Source of the DNA: Pseudomonas sp. Ant30-3
Lineage (GTDB): Bacteria > Pseudomonadota > Gammaproteobacteria > Pseudomonadales > Pseudomonadaceae
DNA: 64,000 nt
Reading direction: 5' to 3'
Assembly (NCBI RefSeq): GCF_000690905.1
Contig: NZ_JMCL01000066.1
Coordinates: forward strand, 1 to 64,000
The translations under genes were made by a program, and so were the position numbers. Under the pieces are notes generated by a model. It searched no databases. It saw nothing but the letters and a program-made list of their open reading frames with translations, and had not been told where the DNA came from. Positions 55,435 to 64,000 of the stretch are shown piece after piece (position 1 is the stretch's first letter; every line of letters begins with the position of its first letter).

Positions 55435-56685
55435 ATGACTGACTGTGTGTGTAATGCCGTAACCGAACGCCATCCCGGCGTCGGCTCGGACGTAGAGCCT
55501 GTGACCCCGGCGTGGATGGCCGTCTTCTCGTTGGCAATGGGGGTGTTCGGATTACTGACCGCTGAGTACCTTCCGGCCAGTCTGCTGACGCTGATGGCGA
55601 CTGACCTGGGAGTGTCCGAAGCGCTGGCCGGCCAGGCGGTAACGGTGACTGCAGTGGTAGCGCTGTTCGCCGGCTTGTTGGTGCCGGGTCTGACTCGCGG
55701 CGTCGATCGCCGTTGGGTGTTGCTGGGCTTTTCCACGTTGATGGTCGCCTCCAATCTGTTGGTCGCCATTTCCTCCAGTTTCGCGGTGCTGTTGCTGATG
55801 CGCATCTTGCTGGGCATTGCCCTTGGTGGGTTCTGGAGCATGGCAGCGGCGGTGGCGATGCGCTTGGTGCCGAGTGCTCTGTTGCCCCGAGCGCTATCGA
55901 TCATTTTCAGCGGCATTGCCATCGGGACGGTCGTTGCGGTGCCGTTGGGCAGCTATCTGGGTGGTCTATATGGCTGGCGCAGCGCGTTCTTTGCAGCGGC
56001 GGCGGTCGGCATGGTGACCCTGGCGTTCCAGTCGTTCACTCTGCCGCGCCTTGCGCCGCGCCGGCCCGCACGTCTGCGTACCGTACTCGAGGTGTTGCAG
56101 CGCCCGGGCATCGCCATGGGGATGTTTGGTTGTGTGCTGGTGCACAGCGGCCACTTCGCGATGTTTACCTATGTTCGGCCATTCCTTGAAGGGACTACCG
56201 GCATCGGCCCGCAAGGCCTGTCACTGATGCTGCTGGGGTTCGGTGTGGCGAACTTCGCCGGCACGCTGTTGGCCGGGAAGCTGCTGGAGCGCCACCCGCT
56301 GGCCACTCTGGTGTTGATGCCCGCGCTGGTCGGCGTTGCAGCACTGGCGTTGGTGCTGTTGCCGGCCTCGTTGCCGGGGCAGGCGGTATTGCTGGCGATC
56401 TGGGGCTTGGCCTTTGGTGGTGTGCCGGTGGCGTGGTCGAACTGGGTTGCCAGTGCGGTACCTGATCAGGCGGAAAGCGCCGGCGGCATGGTGGTGGCAT
56501 CTGTGCAGTCAGCCATCGCAACGGGCGCCGCGGCTGGCGGTGCAGTGTTCAGCTTCGGTGGCAGCGCAGGCGTGTTCGTCGCGGCTGCCGTGCTGATGCT
56601 GCTGGCCGCGCTGCTGATTGCGCTGCGTGTTCGGGGGCCTTCTGCCCATGGCGTTCGCCAGGCCAAACCCGCGTTGCACCTTTGA
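55435..56685 (+). CDS. MFS exporter, AraJ/NepI type (12 TM)
   Basis: 416 residues with about twelve hydrophobic segments. The start is like that of the DHA1 sugar/nucleoside efflux group (FSLAMGVFGLLTAEYLPASL), and a conserved RILLGIALGGFWSMAAAVAM stretch resembles NepI and AraJ. The ATG at 55435 is chosen as it is close to the first helix; longer forms read through the promoter. It stands head-to-head with the AraC gene and 49 bp ahead of a second transporter. Confidence 0.83.
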   Translation: MTDCVCNAVTERHPGVGSDVEPVTPAWMAVFSLAMGVFGLLTAEYLPASLLTLMATDLGVSEALAGQAVTVTAVVALFAGLLVPGLTRGVDRRWVLLGFSTLMVASNLLVAISSSFAVLLLMRILLGIALGGFWSMAAAVAMRLVPSALLPRALSIIFSGIAIGTVVAVPLGSYLGGLYGWRSAFFAAAAVGMVTLAFQSFTLPRLAPRRPARLRTVLEVLQRPGIAMGMFGCVLVHSGHFAMFTYVRPFLEGTTGIGPQGLSLMLLGFGVANFAGTLLAGKLLERHPLATLVLMPALVGVAALALVLLPASLPGQAVLLAIWGLAFGGVPVAWSNWVASAVPDQAESAGGMVVASVQSAIATGAAAGGAVFSFGGSAGVFVAAAVLMLLAALLIALRVRGPSAHGVRQAKPALHL

Positions 56686-56734
56686 TCCGGTTTGCCAAAC
56701 CGCTTCGATCCAGTCCGTCATCAGGAGTTAATCC

Positions 56735-58060
56735 ATGAACAATACGACGTCTCACCAAGGACGCCTCAAATCGTTGCGCGCGGCAGGTATCGGCAATGCG
56801 CTCGAGTGGTTTGACTGGACCCTGTACGCAACCTTTTCGGTGTATCTGGCAAGCAATCTGTTCGACAAGACCGATGCGCGCTCGGCGATGCTCGCGACCC
56901 TGGCTGTGTTTGCGGTTGGCTTTGTCGCACGCCCTGTCGGTGGATGGTTGTTTGGCCGCCTGAGCGACCGGCTGGGGCGTCGGGCCATCATGGTGCTTAC
57001 CATGCTGCTGCTTGCGATCAGCAGCCTGGGCATCGCGCTTATCCCTGACTACCAGAGCATTGGCTTGTATGCCTCGGTCGCGCTGCTGTTTTTCCGCTTG
57101 ATGCAAGGGCTCGCCCATGGTGGCGAGACAGGGGTTTCCTACACCTATGTCGCCGAGATCGCCCCAAGCAAGCACCGTGGTTTATGGTCGAGTTCGGTCT
57201 ATGTGGGGGTGACGCTGGGAGTGATGGCGGCGACGGCCGTGGCGGCAGCGCTGACCTGGATGCTGGGCGCGCAGGCCATGGGTGACTACGGCTGGAGGAT
57301 CGGCTTCGCCATTGGTGGAGTGCTCGGTATTTACGCGCTGTTTTTGCGCCGCGGTGCACAGGAATCTCATGTGTTCGTAGAGCAGCAGGCGCAAGCGCTG
57401 CCGCCGCGCAAGCTGTCCATGGGGGAGATGCTACGCGTCGCGCGTAACATCGTCATGCTTGCTGCTGCTGCCAATGTCACTTACTACGCCTGGGTCACGT
57501 TCGGCGCTTCGACGGCGATTGCCCAGGGTATGGACGCCACGGGTGCTTATGTGGCCAGTCTCCTGGCACAGATTCTGTGTGTGTGCTGGTTGCCGGTCTG
57601 CGGAATGTTGTCCGATCGGGTAGGGCGCCGGCCCATGGTCATCGCCTGGGGCCTGGGTGTGATCGTGCTGACCTATCCCATCTCGATAATGGTGACCACT
57701 GATCCCTACACGCTGTTTCTGGCCCAAGTGCTGGGGCTAGGCGCCTGGTCGTTGATCGCGGCGATTTTCCCTGCCGTGCTGTGTGAGCAGGTGCCCACCC
57801 AGGCACGAGCCCAGGGCGTCGGCCTGGTCTCGTCGGTTTCGGTGGCAATTTTTGGCGGCACGGCCCCCTATCTACACAACTATCTTAGCGGCGCCGACCT
57901 TGGCTATCTGTACGTCAGCTATGTCATCGGGTTGGGCGTAGTCACTGTCCTGGCAGGGTTTCTTATCGACGAAACGGCGGGCATCGATCTTGCGCACATC
58001 GAGGCGCCTGGTGCTCGAGTCAGCGCTGGCTCACGGCCGTTGATGGCCTCTCGGGACTAA
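56735..58060 (+). CDS. MFS metabolite:H+ symporter (MHS family)
   Basis: 441 residues, ShiA/KgtP/ProP-type importer. NALEWFDWTLYATFSVYLA in TM1, RPVGGWLFGRLSDRLGRRA in loop 2-3 and GLAHGGETGVSYTYVAEIAP are family motifs. These carriers import carboxylates, betaines or amides. Lying between an exporter and an amidase-like gene, it probably brings in the substrate of the latter. Confidence 0.85.
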   Translation: MNNTTSHQGRLKSLRAAGIGNALEWFDWTLYATFSVYLASNLFDKTDARSAMLATLAVFAVGFVARPVGGWLFGRLSDRLGRRAIMVLTMLLLAISSLGIALIPDYQSIGLYASVALLFFRLMQGLAHGGETGVSYTYVAEIAPSKHRGLWSSSVYVGVTLGVMAATAVAAALTWMLGAQAMGDYGWRIGFAIGGVLGIYALFLRRGAQESHVFVEQQAQALPPRKLSMGEMLRVARNIVMLAAAANVTYYAWVTFGASTAIAQGMDATGAYVASLLAQILCVCWLPVCGMLSDRVGRRPMVIAWGLGVIVLTYPISIMVTTDPYTLFLAQVLGLGAWSLIAAIFPAVLCEQVPTQARAQGVGLVSSVSVAIFGGTAPYLHNYLSGADLGYLYVSYVIGLGVVTVLAGFLIDETAGIDLAHIEAPGARVSAGSRPLMASRD

Positions 58061-58112
58061 ATCAATTGGCTGGTCGATCTGCAGAATCAGCCGATCAAAC
58101 GGGTATGACTCA

Positions 58113-59777
58113 ATGAATTCCACAGACCGCAAAAACGCCGCTGCACGCGGTGAACGACCAGGCGCCGGCGTGACCGTCAGCCAGACTTCAGGGTCACGTC
58201 AAGCCGCGCGCGAGACCTGGGTCGAAGTCCCCTCGAAGTCGGGCCCAGCGGCTGCATGGTGCTACTCGGACCGCCGCGCCTACAGCGCGGGTGATTCGGT
58301 CTGCCTGTATCTGTCGTCGAACCGCCCACAAGTGAGACTTCGGATCTATCGTGATGGCGCCATCCCCCGCACGCTGCATACCACCGACAGCCTTGACGCT
58401 CGATTCCATCCCATACCCGAACGCGCCTATGAGCATGGCTGCCAATGGCCTGTCTTCATGCAATGGTCAATCCCGGCCGATGCCGAGCAGGGTGGCTATG
58501 TAGTGGAAATACGGGATGGTGCTGACTGCGTCCTCGGGCATCATCTGTTCATCGTCAAGGCGGTGCGCAAACGTGAAGATGCCTTGGTGCTCGTTGCGGC
58601 CACCTCGACGTGGGCCGCCTATAACGACTGGGGTGGCGCCAATCATTACTTCGGCCTCCACGCGGGCACGCCGCGTGGCCGCTCACCGTTGCTGTCGACG
58701 CAGCGCCCCTGGGCGCGAGGGCAGGTCTGGCTGCCGGAGGATGCACCACGTTGTGTCAACGCGACCCGGCCCCGCAAGCCGGGGCCCGCACGCTATGAAT
58801 TCATCGAATGGGCCAACCTTAACGGCTACGCCAAGTACTACGCGCTGGCGGGGTGGGCTTCCTACGAGAGACCTTTTGTGGCCTGGGCCGAACAGCAAGG
58901 TTATACCGTGCATATCCTGACCCAGGACGATTTGCACCACGACCCGCACTCGCTTGAGGGCTACGCCTGCGCCGTCTTCGTCGGGCACGACGAGTACTGG
59001 ACGCGGGAAATGCGCGACCATGTCGACGCCTTTGTCGAGGGCGGCGGCAAAGTCGCGCGTTTCGCCGGCAATTTCATGTGGCAGATCCGCCTGGAGGATG
59101 AGGGCCGGCGGCAGGTGGCCTACAAGTACGACGCTGGTGCGTTCGATCCTGTGGCGGCTACCGAGCCACATCGGCTAACGGGAGCCTGGGAAGATCCGAG
59201 CGTAAATCACCCCGGCGCAAAGACGTTCGGGGTGAATGCTCTGCGAGGGATTTACGCTAGTTTTGGAGGAATGGCTCCGCGCAGCCCTCGCGGGTATACA
59301 GTCTTCAGGCCTAAGCACTGGTCGTTTACGGGGACGGGCCTGGGTTACGCGGACATGTTCGGAGACGAACCCAACATCTTCGGCTATGAGGTTGATGGCC
59401 TGGAATACACGTTCGTCGACGGCCTCCCGGAACCGCTTTACACAGACGGTGCGCCCGGTGGATTGCAAATCCTCGCAATGGGATGGGCGACCAATGCCGA
59501 GCATGGCCGGTCCGAGGAGACCTATTCATTCATGCTTGGCGATGGCGATGCCCGGTTTCGGGCTTCCATCCTGGCACCCGACCTTAGCGACGCCAACATC
59601 GATTTGCATAGCCGCGGGGCCGGCATGATGGTGCACTTCCACAAAGGTCGAGGCGAAGTCTTTACCGCCGCCACGTGCGAATGGGTGCATGGGCTCATGC
59701 AAGCAGACATTTACACCGTGATGATCACAAAAAATGTGCTTGAGCGTTTCTTGCGCAATACGCGGGAGGTTCGCTGA
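58113..59777 (+). CDS. N,N-Dimethylformamidase large-subunit-like amidohydrolase
   Basis: 554 residues related to the DMFase beta subunit (DmfA2). An N-terminal carbohydrate-binding-like beta domain (YSAGDSVCLYLSSNRPQVRL) is followed by the catalytic part with NDWGGANHYF, VGHDEYWTREMRD (probable iron ligands Glu/Tyr) and GGGKVARFAGNFMWQIR. Known DMFase is larger (762 residues) and needs a small alpha subunit, of which no gene is seen. This may therefore be a single-subunit relative acting on another amide. The ATG at 58113 follows the MHS stop by 52 bp. Confidence 0.72.
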   Translation: MNSTDRKNAAARGERPGAGVTVSQTSGSRQAARETWVEVPSKSGPAAAWCYSDRRAYSAGDSVCLYLSSNRPQVRLRIYRDGAIPRTLHTTDSLDARFHPIPERAYEHGCQWPVFMQWSIPADAEQGGYVVEIRDGADCVLGHHLFIVKAVRKREDALVLVAATSTWAAYNDWGGANHYFGLHAGTPRGRSPLLSTQRPWARGQVWLPEDAPRCVNATRPRKPGPARYEFIEWANLNGYAKYYALAGWASYERPFVAWAEQQGYTVHILTQDDLHHDPHSLEGYACAVFVGHDEYWTREMRDHVDAFVEGGGKVARFAGNFMWQIRLEDEGRRQVAYKYDAGAFDPVAATEPHRLTGAWEDPSVNHPGAKTFGVNALRGIYASFGGMAPRSPRGYTVFRPKHWSFTGTGLGYADMFGDEPNIFGYEVDGLEYTFVDGLPEPLYTDGAPGGLQILAMGWATNAEHGRSEETYSFMLGDGDARFRASILAPDLSDANIDLHSRGAGMMVHFHKGRGEVFTAATCEWVHGLMQADIYTVMITKNVLERFLRNTREVR

Positions 59778-59799
59778 TCGCCTTAAAAAGGAGGTTCAA

Positions 59800-60006
59800 G
59801 CCGAGCGTTGGATCGCCTGGGTACCGGGGATCAGCCTCCTTGAGACCAATGTCGGGGTAAGCACCGATGGAGAAGCACTTTTCCTCGCCATGCAGCCGAT
59901 ACTTCAATCGCCAAACCTTGGAGGGGGTTTAGCCGACCTTGCTCGACGCCCTTACCTCCAAGTAGAGGCCAGGGACTTCAGCATCGGCGTGTTCGCCGGG
60001 CGAATT
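59800..60006 (-). pseudogene. Phage/island integrase N-terminal remnant
   Basis: The minus strand reads AEVPGLYLEVRAS, then an in-frame stop, then WRLKYRLHGEEKCFSIGAYP and DIGLKEA. This is the DUF4102 arm-binding domain of P4-type tyrosine integrases. Catalytic domain and start are missing. It marks the border of a decayed island just beyond the amidase gene. Confidence 0.7.
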
Positions 60007-60360
60007 TAGTGGAATTGCATTACAGACTGTCGGGATCCCCAAAAAACATTTTGACTAGGCTCTAGAACAATGTTTTCAGGCAGAAAAAGCTCACGTATGC
60101 CCCCAACTTTGCCCCCCAGTTGCGTCGGTTTGCGAGTGATCGCGAATGGCGATTTCTTACATAGACCAAGATGGATTCGGATGGCTTTCAGTGTACCTTC
60201 ATCTCAGATTGGACTGTTTGGTATCGATCGTCGGTTGGTGAAGGCAGAGGGAGTGGCGCGTTTGAGCTGCTTTTCGGGGTACACCTGAACTGATGTTCAC
60301 TGGTAGCAGATGGCCATTAAATAATCAGCGCTGATTTTCACATTCAATTTGGTGAACGCA
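60007..60360. other. Gap between integrase remnant and helicase
   Basis: 354 bp without a supported gene. A 72-codon frame at 60070-60288 has no family features. It should contain the helicase promoter; 'ggtgaacgca' just ahead of 60361 serves as the ribosome-binding site. I saw no tRNA end that could be the attachment site. Confidence 0.35.
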
Positions 60361-63291
60361 ATGGTCGATGCTACAGGGAAGTACTTAGACGTATATCAAA
60401 GCTGGCAGCAACACCTCTTCAACTTCAACCTGGCAGTCCGGGATACCAATACGCCGGGCTTGCGTAAGCCTCAGCTTGCCGCCCTGTACGCTTCACTGGG
60501 CCACCTGGTGACGTCTCCGGCCACGACGGCAACGATCGTGATGCCAACGGGTACCGGCAAGACCGATACCATGCTTGGTCTGCTTATCGCAGGGCGGTTG
60601 GCAAGGACATTGGTGCTCGTCCCGTCAGATGCCTTGCGTTCCCAGCTTGTCGAAAAATGCCTCGGGCTGAAAAAACTTCGGGAGATCGGTGCTGTTTCTG
60701 CCACAGCACTTAACCCTGTGGTTAGGGCGATCGGCTCAGGAATGTCGGCTGAAGATGTCCAACAGCTTGCCGAGGCGAATGTAATTGTCGCTACCCCGCA
60801 AGCATTGCAGCGATTCGATACAGAATCGCTCCAAGCCTTGGCTGAGCTCTGCAGCCACCTGATAATCGATGAAACCCATCATGTGGCTGCCATGACATGG
60901 GGGCGGGTGAAAACAGCGTTTAAAGAGAAGCCATGCCTGCAGTTCACTGCTACGCCTTTCAGGGAGGACAATCAGCCCCTTGAAGGCAAGATTATCTACA
61001 ACTACCCGTTGAAGGATGCGCAGATCGATGGCTACTTCAAGTCGATCGAATTTCACCCAGTGCGCGAATACAACCTCGAGTTGGCTGACCAAGTGGTTGC
61101 TGATAAGGCGGTAGAGTTGTTGCGAGGCGATCGAGGGCAAGGCTTTAACCACCTACTGATGGTACGCGCACGATCGCAAAAACGTGCTGAAGCCCTGTTT
61201 GAGCTCTACAAAAAGCATGAAGACCTCTCACCCATTCTCATCCACAGCAAGGTGCCGAATCGGGGCAAGCTGCTGGGTGAAATTGTCGATAAGAAATACA
61301 AGATCATCGTATGCGTGGACATGCTGGGCGAAGGCTTCGACCTGCCAGAGCTGAAAATCGCGGCTATTCACGACCAGCATCGTAGTCCGGCCGTCACGCT
61401 ACAGTTCATCGGTCGGCTAACCCGGGTTGATGACACGCTAGGCGATGCCAAATTCGTCTCAAACATTGCCAACCAGAAAGTCGATTACCAGATGGCAGTG
61501 CTTTACAAGGAAAGTGCCGACTGGAGCGCCGTGATTCGAGATGTGAGCCAAGACAAGATCGCCCGCGAAATCGAAAAAGAGACGTTCACTGAACAGTTCC
61601 CGGATGATGCCGACTCCGAGGATATCTTCGGGTTGAACCCAAACCCCAAGATCAGTGCGATCGCCTACCATGTGGAGCGCGATCATTGGCGGCCAGAGAA
61701 AGCGAATCACTTCTCCCAGAAGAAAGAACCGCTGCAGTTCCTTTCTATCAACGACGGTTCAGACACCATCATCATGGTGACCCGGCGAGAAACACCCGTC
61801 GGATGGGCTCAGACCTCGGCGATTGTGGACACGAACTGGATTCTGTACCTCGCGTACTACCACGCGCCCGACAAGACGCTCTTCATTCACTCCTCTGGTG
61901 ATGAGTCGCAAGCGACGCGTTTTTTGAATTTGATTGCAAAGGATGCCAGGCGAATCAACGGCGAGCCTACCTTCCGAACCCTGCACGACATCAAGCTCAT
62001 GAAGCTGCAGAACGTGGGGCTGTCCAGGACACGCAAGGATCTGAGATTCACGATGCACGTCGGGCGGGACATCAATACCGTCATCAGTGAAATCGAGAAC
62101 GGCACGGCGAAAAAATCCAACATCTTCGCAACGGGCTATGAAGATGGACAGCGCACCACCGTTGGCTGCTCTCACAAAGGGAAGATCTGGGAGATGAACT
62201 CTTCCAGCATCATTTACTGGATTGAGTGGTGCAAACGTGCCTCGCAAAAACTCAACGATGCCTCGATCAACCCTTCTGAAGTGCTCAAGGATGTGATTCG
62301 CTCGGAGAAGATCGAAGGGGCTTGGCCAACGGGACTTTTCTATGCTGATTGGCCGGAGTCCATTGCGATCGAAAACGAGCAGAAAATTTCGCTAGCGTTC
62401 AACGGTGAGATTTTCAACCTGCTTGATGTCGAGCTTGGCAAACCTCGGCGAAGCGATGACCTGACACTAGAAGTGGCCCTCATCGCTATTGCAGTAGATG
62501 GCACGGAGCATCTGTTGCCTGACATCACGATACGGTTACTGAACGACAGCTACAAAGTCTCCTGCCCTGGGGTCAAGATCATTTTCGCCGAAGAGAGCTC
62601 GTTCGAGCAGTACTTGGATATGAACCCTTTGGTCCTGCTAGCCGTGGACGGTTCGATGATCGAGGGCAATTACCGGTTCTACACACCCAATAGCTTGGAC
62701 TTGAAGCTTCCCATAGCGCTGATTGAGGCTTGGGACTGGGGAACCACCCAGATCCACAGCGAGTCGATGAGGGCAACCCGTAACATTGACACCGTCCAAG
62801 GGTTCACCTACAGCCGTATTGAGGACAACTATGCATTCATTTTCAACGATGATGGCGCTGGTGAGATTGCGGATCTGGTGGCAATCAAAGAGAGCAAGGA
62901 CGCAATCTTTGTCGACCTTTACCACTGCAAGTATTGCCCCCAAAAAGATCGGCCTGGTGCTCGTGTCTCCGATGTTTACGAGGTCTGCGGTCAGGCATCA
63001 CGATCGGTGAAATGGCTGCACACCGAGGAAAAATTCTTCAATCGATTGATGGGGCGGTACCAGCAATCGTTGCCGAAAGGGTTCGACAGAATCCTCAAGG
63101 GTGACCCAATAGATTTGGAGCTGCTTCGCAACAAGTGCCACGACCACGAGATGATTTTCAGATTTGTGATCGTACAACCTGCCATTTCAGCAGCGAAGAT
63201 CTCCGCTGATCAGCTTGCAGTCCTCGGCACCAGTTACGCCTACATCAAGAACGTGTCTGGTTCAGATGTGCGGGTCGTAACCAGTGCATAA
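60361..63291 (+). CDS. SF2 helicase with nuclease-like C-terminus (defence candidate)
   Basis: 976 residues. RecA1 carries Walker A VMPTGTGKTD (about 61-70), motif II LIIDETHH and motif III QFTATPF. RecA2 carries VCVDMLGEGFDLPEL and motif VI QFIGRLTR. After a long middle of unknown fold, residues about 833-860 (GEIADLVAIKESKDAIFVDL, then YHCKY) resemble the D...(D/E)xK core of PD-(D/E)XK nucleases, followed by VYEVCGQASRSVKWL. Architecture and position beside an integrase remnant and an IS suggest an anti-phage or DNA-restriction role. ATG 60361 is preferred over GTG 60349. Confidence 0.7.
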   Translation: MVDATGKYLDVYQSWQQHLFNFNLAVRDTNTPGLRKPQLAALYASLGHLVTSPATTATIVMPTGTGKTDTMLGLLIAGRLARTLVLVPSDALRSQLVEKCLGLKKLREIGAVSATALNPVVRAIGSGMSAEDVQQLAEANVIVATPQALQRFDTESLQALAELCSHLIIDETHHVAAMTWGRVKTAFKEKPCLQFTATPFREDNQPLEGKIIYNYPLKDAQIDGYFKSIEFHPVREYNLELADQVVADKAVELLRGDRGQGFNHLLMVRARSQKRAEALFELYKKHEDLSPILIHSKVPNRGKLLGEIVDKKYKIIVCVDMLGEGFDLPELKIAAIHDQHRSPAVTLQFIGRLTRVDDTLGDAKFVSNIANQKVDYQMAVLYKESADWSAVIRDVSQDKIAREIEKETFTEQFPDDADSEDIFGLNPNPKISAIAYHVERDHWRPEKANHFSQKKEPLQFLSINDGSDTIIMVTRRETPVGWAQTSAIVDTNWILYLAYYHAPDKTLFIHSSGDESQATRFLNLIAKDARRINGEPTFRTLHDIKLMKLQNVGLSRTRKDLRFTMHVGRDINTVISEIENGTAKKSNIFATGYEDGQRTTVGCSHKGKIWEMNSSSIIYWIEWCKRASQKLNDASINPSEVLKDVIRSEKIEGAWPTGLFYADWPESIAIENEQKISLAFNGEIFNLLDVELGKPRRSDDLTLEVALIAIAVDGTEHLLPDITIRLLNDSYKVSCPGVKIIFAEESSFEQYLDMNPLVLLAVDGSMIEGNYRFYTPNSLDLKLPIALIEAWDWGTTQIHSESMRATRNIDTVQGFTYSRIEDNYAFIFNDDGAGEIADLVAIKESKDAIFVDLYHCKYCPQKDRPGARVSDVYEVCGQASRSVKWLHTEEKFFNRLMGRYQQSLPKGFDRILKGDPIDLELLRNKCHDHEMIFRFVIVQPAISAAKISADQLAVLGTSYAYIKNVSGSDVRVVTSA

Positions 63292-63486
63292 CAGAAAGGG
63301 GGCACCATAACGCCTTCGGCTTCTTGGGCAGGTGAATCTGGAAATAGGGCAGGAAGGTATTCATTGATCAAAGAGTTTTGAAGCCTCGGAATTGGAGCAG
63401 GAGCAAGGATGGTCCATTCAAAGTGAATCAAGGCGGCGGCAAAAACTGAGTGCAACACCTGACCTTTCCGGTACGGTGCTGCCCCT
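63292..63486. other. Spacer before IS30-type element
   Basis: No gene is supported. It should contain the left inverted repeat of the insertion sequence, but without the right end the border cannot be fixed. Confidence 0.35.
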
Positions 63487-64000
63487 ATGTCTTATACCGA
63501 ACTCAGCGTTGAAGAGCGCGCCACCATTCAAATCAGTCATGCCCAAGGCTTCAGCCTGCGTAGGATTGCCTGCTTGATCAACCGATCCCCTTCGACCATC
63601 AGCCGGGAGCTGCGCCGCAATCGAGATGTCTGTGGCGGCTACTCGGCCCACGCGGCCCAGCAGCAGATGCAGGCTCGCCGCCAGGTGTGTCGACCGAAGC
63701 GAAAGCTGTTGCGGGGTGGTGAGCGCTTCGAGTTGGTGGCGCATATGCTCCGTGAGCGTTTGTCTCCCGAGCAGATTGCCGGCAAGCTGCGCAGCATGAA
63801 CATTCCCAGCCTCAGAGATGCCTACGTCTGTCGCGAGACGATCTATAACGCGATCTATGCCCTGCCGGTCGGTGAACTGCGCAAGGAGCTGATCATCTGC
63901 CTGCGGCAAAGCAAGACGACACGCCGACCGCGCTCTGGTGGTGTGGATCGGCGCGGCCAGATTCCCGAGATGGTCAGCATCCATGTGCGCCCACCGGAGA
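63487..64000 (+). mobile_element. IS30-family transposase, 5' part (cut by window end)
   Basis: 171 residues are visible from ATG 63487. The N-terminal HTH is ELSVEERATIQISHAQGFSL followed by INRSPSTISRELRRN, then RLSPEQIAGKLRSM and the start of the catalytic region RETIYNAIYALP, RRPRSGGVDRRGQIPEMV. These are IS30 hallmarks. The DDE residues lie beyond the window. It may have truncated a longer helicase-containing operon. Confidence 0.85.

Noticed and set aside
60070..60288. Small frame upstream of the helicase as a possible defence partner
   Set aside because: Biased composition, no ribosome-binding site and no recognisable fold.
63418..63984. Minus-strand frame over the IS30 transposase
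   Set aside because: Shadow of a transposase with clear IS30 motifs on the plus strand.
1..64000. CRISPR arrays, tRNA and rRNA genes
   Set aside because: No regularly spaced repeats with unique spacers and no cloverleaf or rRNA sequence were seen on reading; a covariance-model scan would settle tRNAs.

Overview
The window is a high-GC stretch of a fluorescent-group Pseudomonas chromosome. The evidence is the scattered REP/REPIN palindromes built on 'GAGCGAGCCTGCTCGCGA', a cobalamin riboswitch ahead of cobW-cobN, poxB, a mexEF-oprN efflux operon, a PilU-type ATPase and a transposon of the Tn4651/Tn4652 subgroup first known from Pseudomonas putida. Both strands carry genes. I saw no rRNA, tRNA or CRISPR array. 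The last gene, an IS30-family transposase, runs off the right edge.

Layout. 0.2-7.4 kb: B12 block with riboswitch, cobW, cobN (carrying an in-frame REPIN) and a chlI/chlD-type chelatase locus. There a canonical -1 frameshift signal (A AAA AAG, 5-nt spacer, 14-bp hairpin) should give both a short AAA+ subunit and an AAA+-VWA fusion. 7.4-8.2 kb: gene-free repeats. 8.2-12.5 kb: DHA2-type exporter and poxB, divergent from a LysR regulator. 12.9-14.4 kb: TerC-CBS-CorC membrane protein. 15-21.6 kb: polar amino-acid ABC importer, RidA, IclR regulator, PLP-dependent D-amino-acid lyase-like enzyme and a KDG-type kinase, apparently one catabolic locus. 21.7-25.8 kb: parvulin, hybrid histidine kinase and a PilU-like ATPase. 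25.9-29.7 kb: a 1241-residue toxin-like protein in a locally AT-rich segment.

29.7-52.4 kb: mexEF-oprN. A 16,680-bp Tn3-family transposon (33581-50260) splits mexF. It has 38-bp terminal inverted repeats and a 5-bp AGTTC target duplication; removing it with one duplication copy restores a 1064-codon mexF frame exactly. The transposon carries tnpA, tnpC, tnpT and tnpS, a probable resolution site, an orphan AbiEi-like antitoxin and a sulfur cargo. The cargo is a tsdB-tsdA cytochrome pair with dsbG, a tlpA-like gene and a truncated dsbD, plus bigR-pmpAB-tauE divergent from DUF2892-blh. Together these suggest oxidation, transport and detoxification of sulfide, persulfide and thiosulfate. Gene scraps mark the internal joints, and a degenerate second terminal repeat lies 138 bp inside the left end.

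52.4-54.3 kb: a run of decayed genes (hipB, a hipA/lysR chimera, a DMT exporter and an SDR, each with an internal deletion or frameshift). 54.3-59.8 kb: AraC regulator, two MFS transporters and a dimethylformamidase-like protein, possibly an uptake and hydrolysis unit for an amide. 59.8-64 kb: island-like, with an integrase remnant, a large single-gene SF2 helicase with a nuclease-like C-terminus (defence candidate) and the IS30 element.
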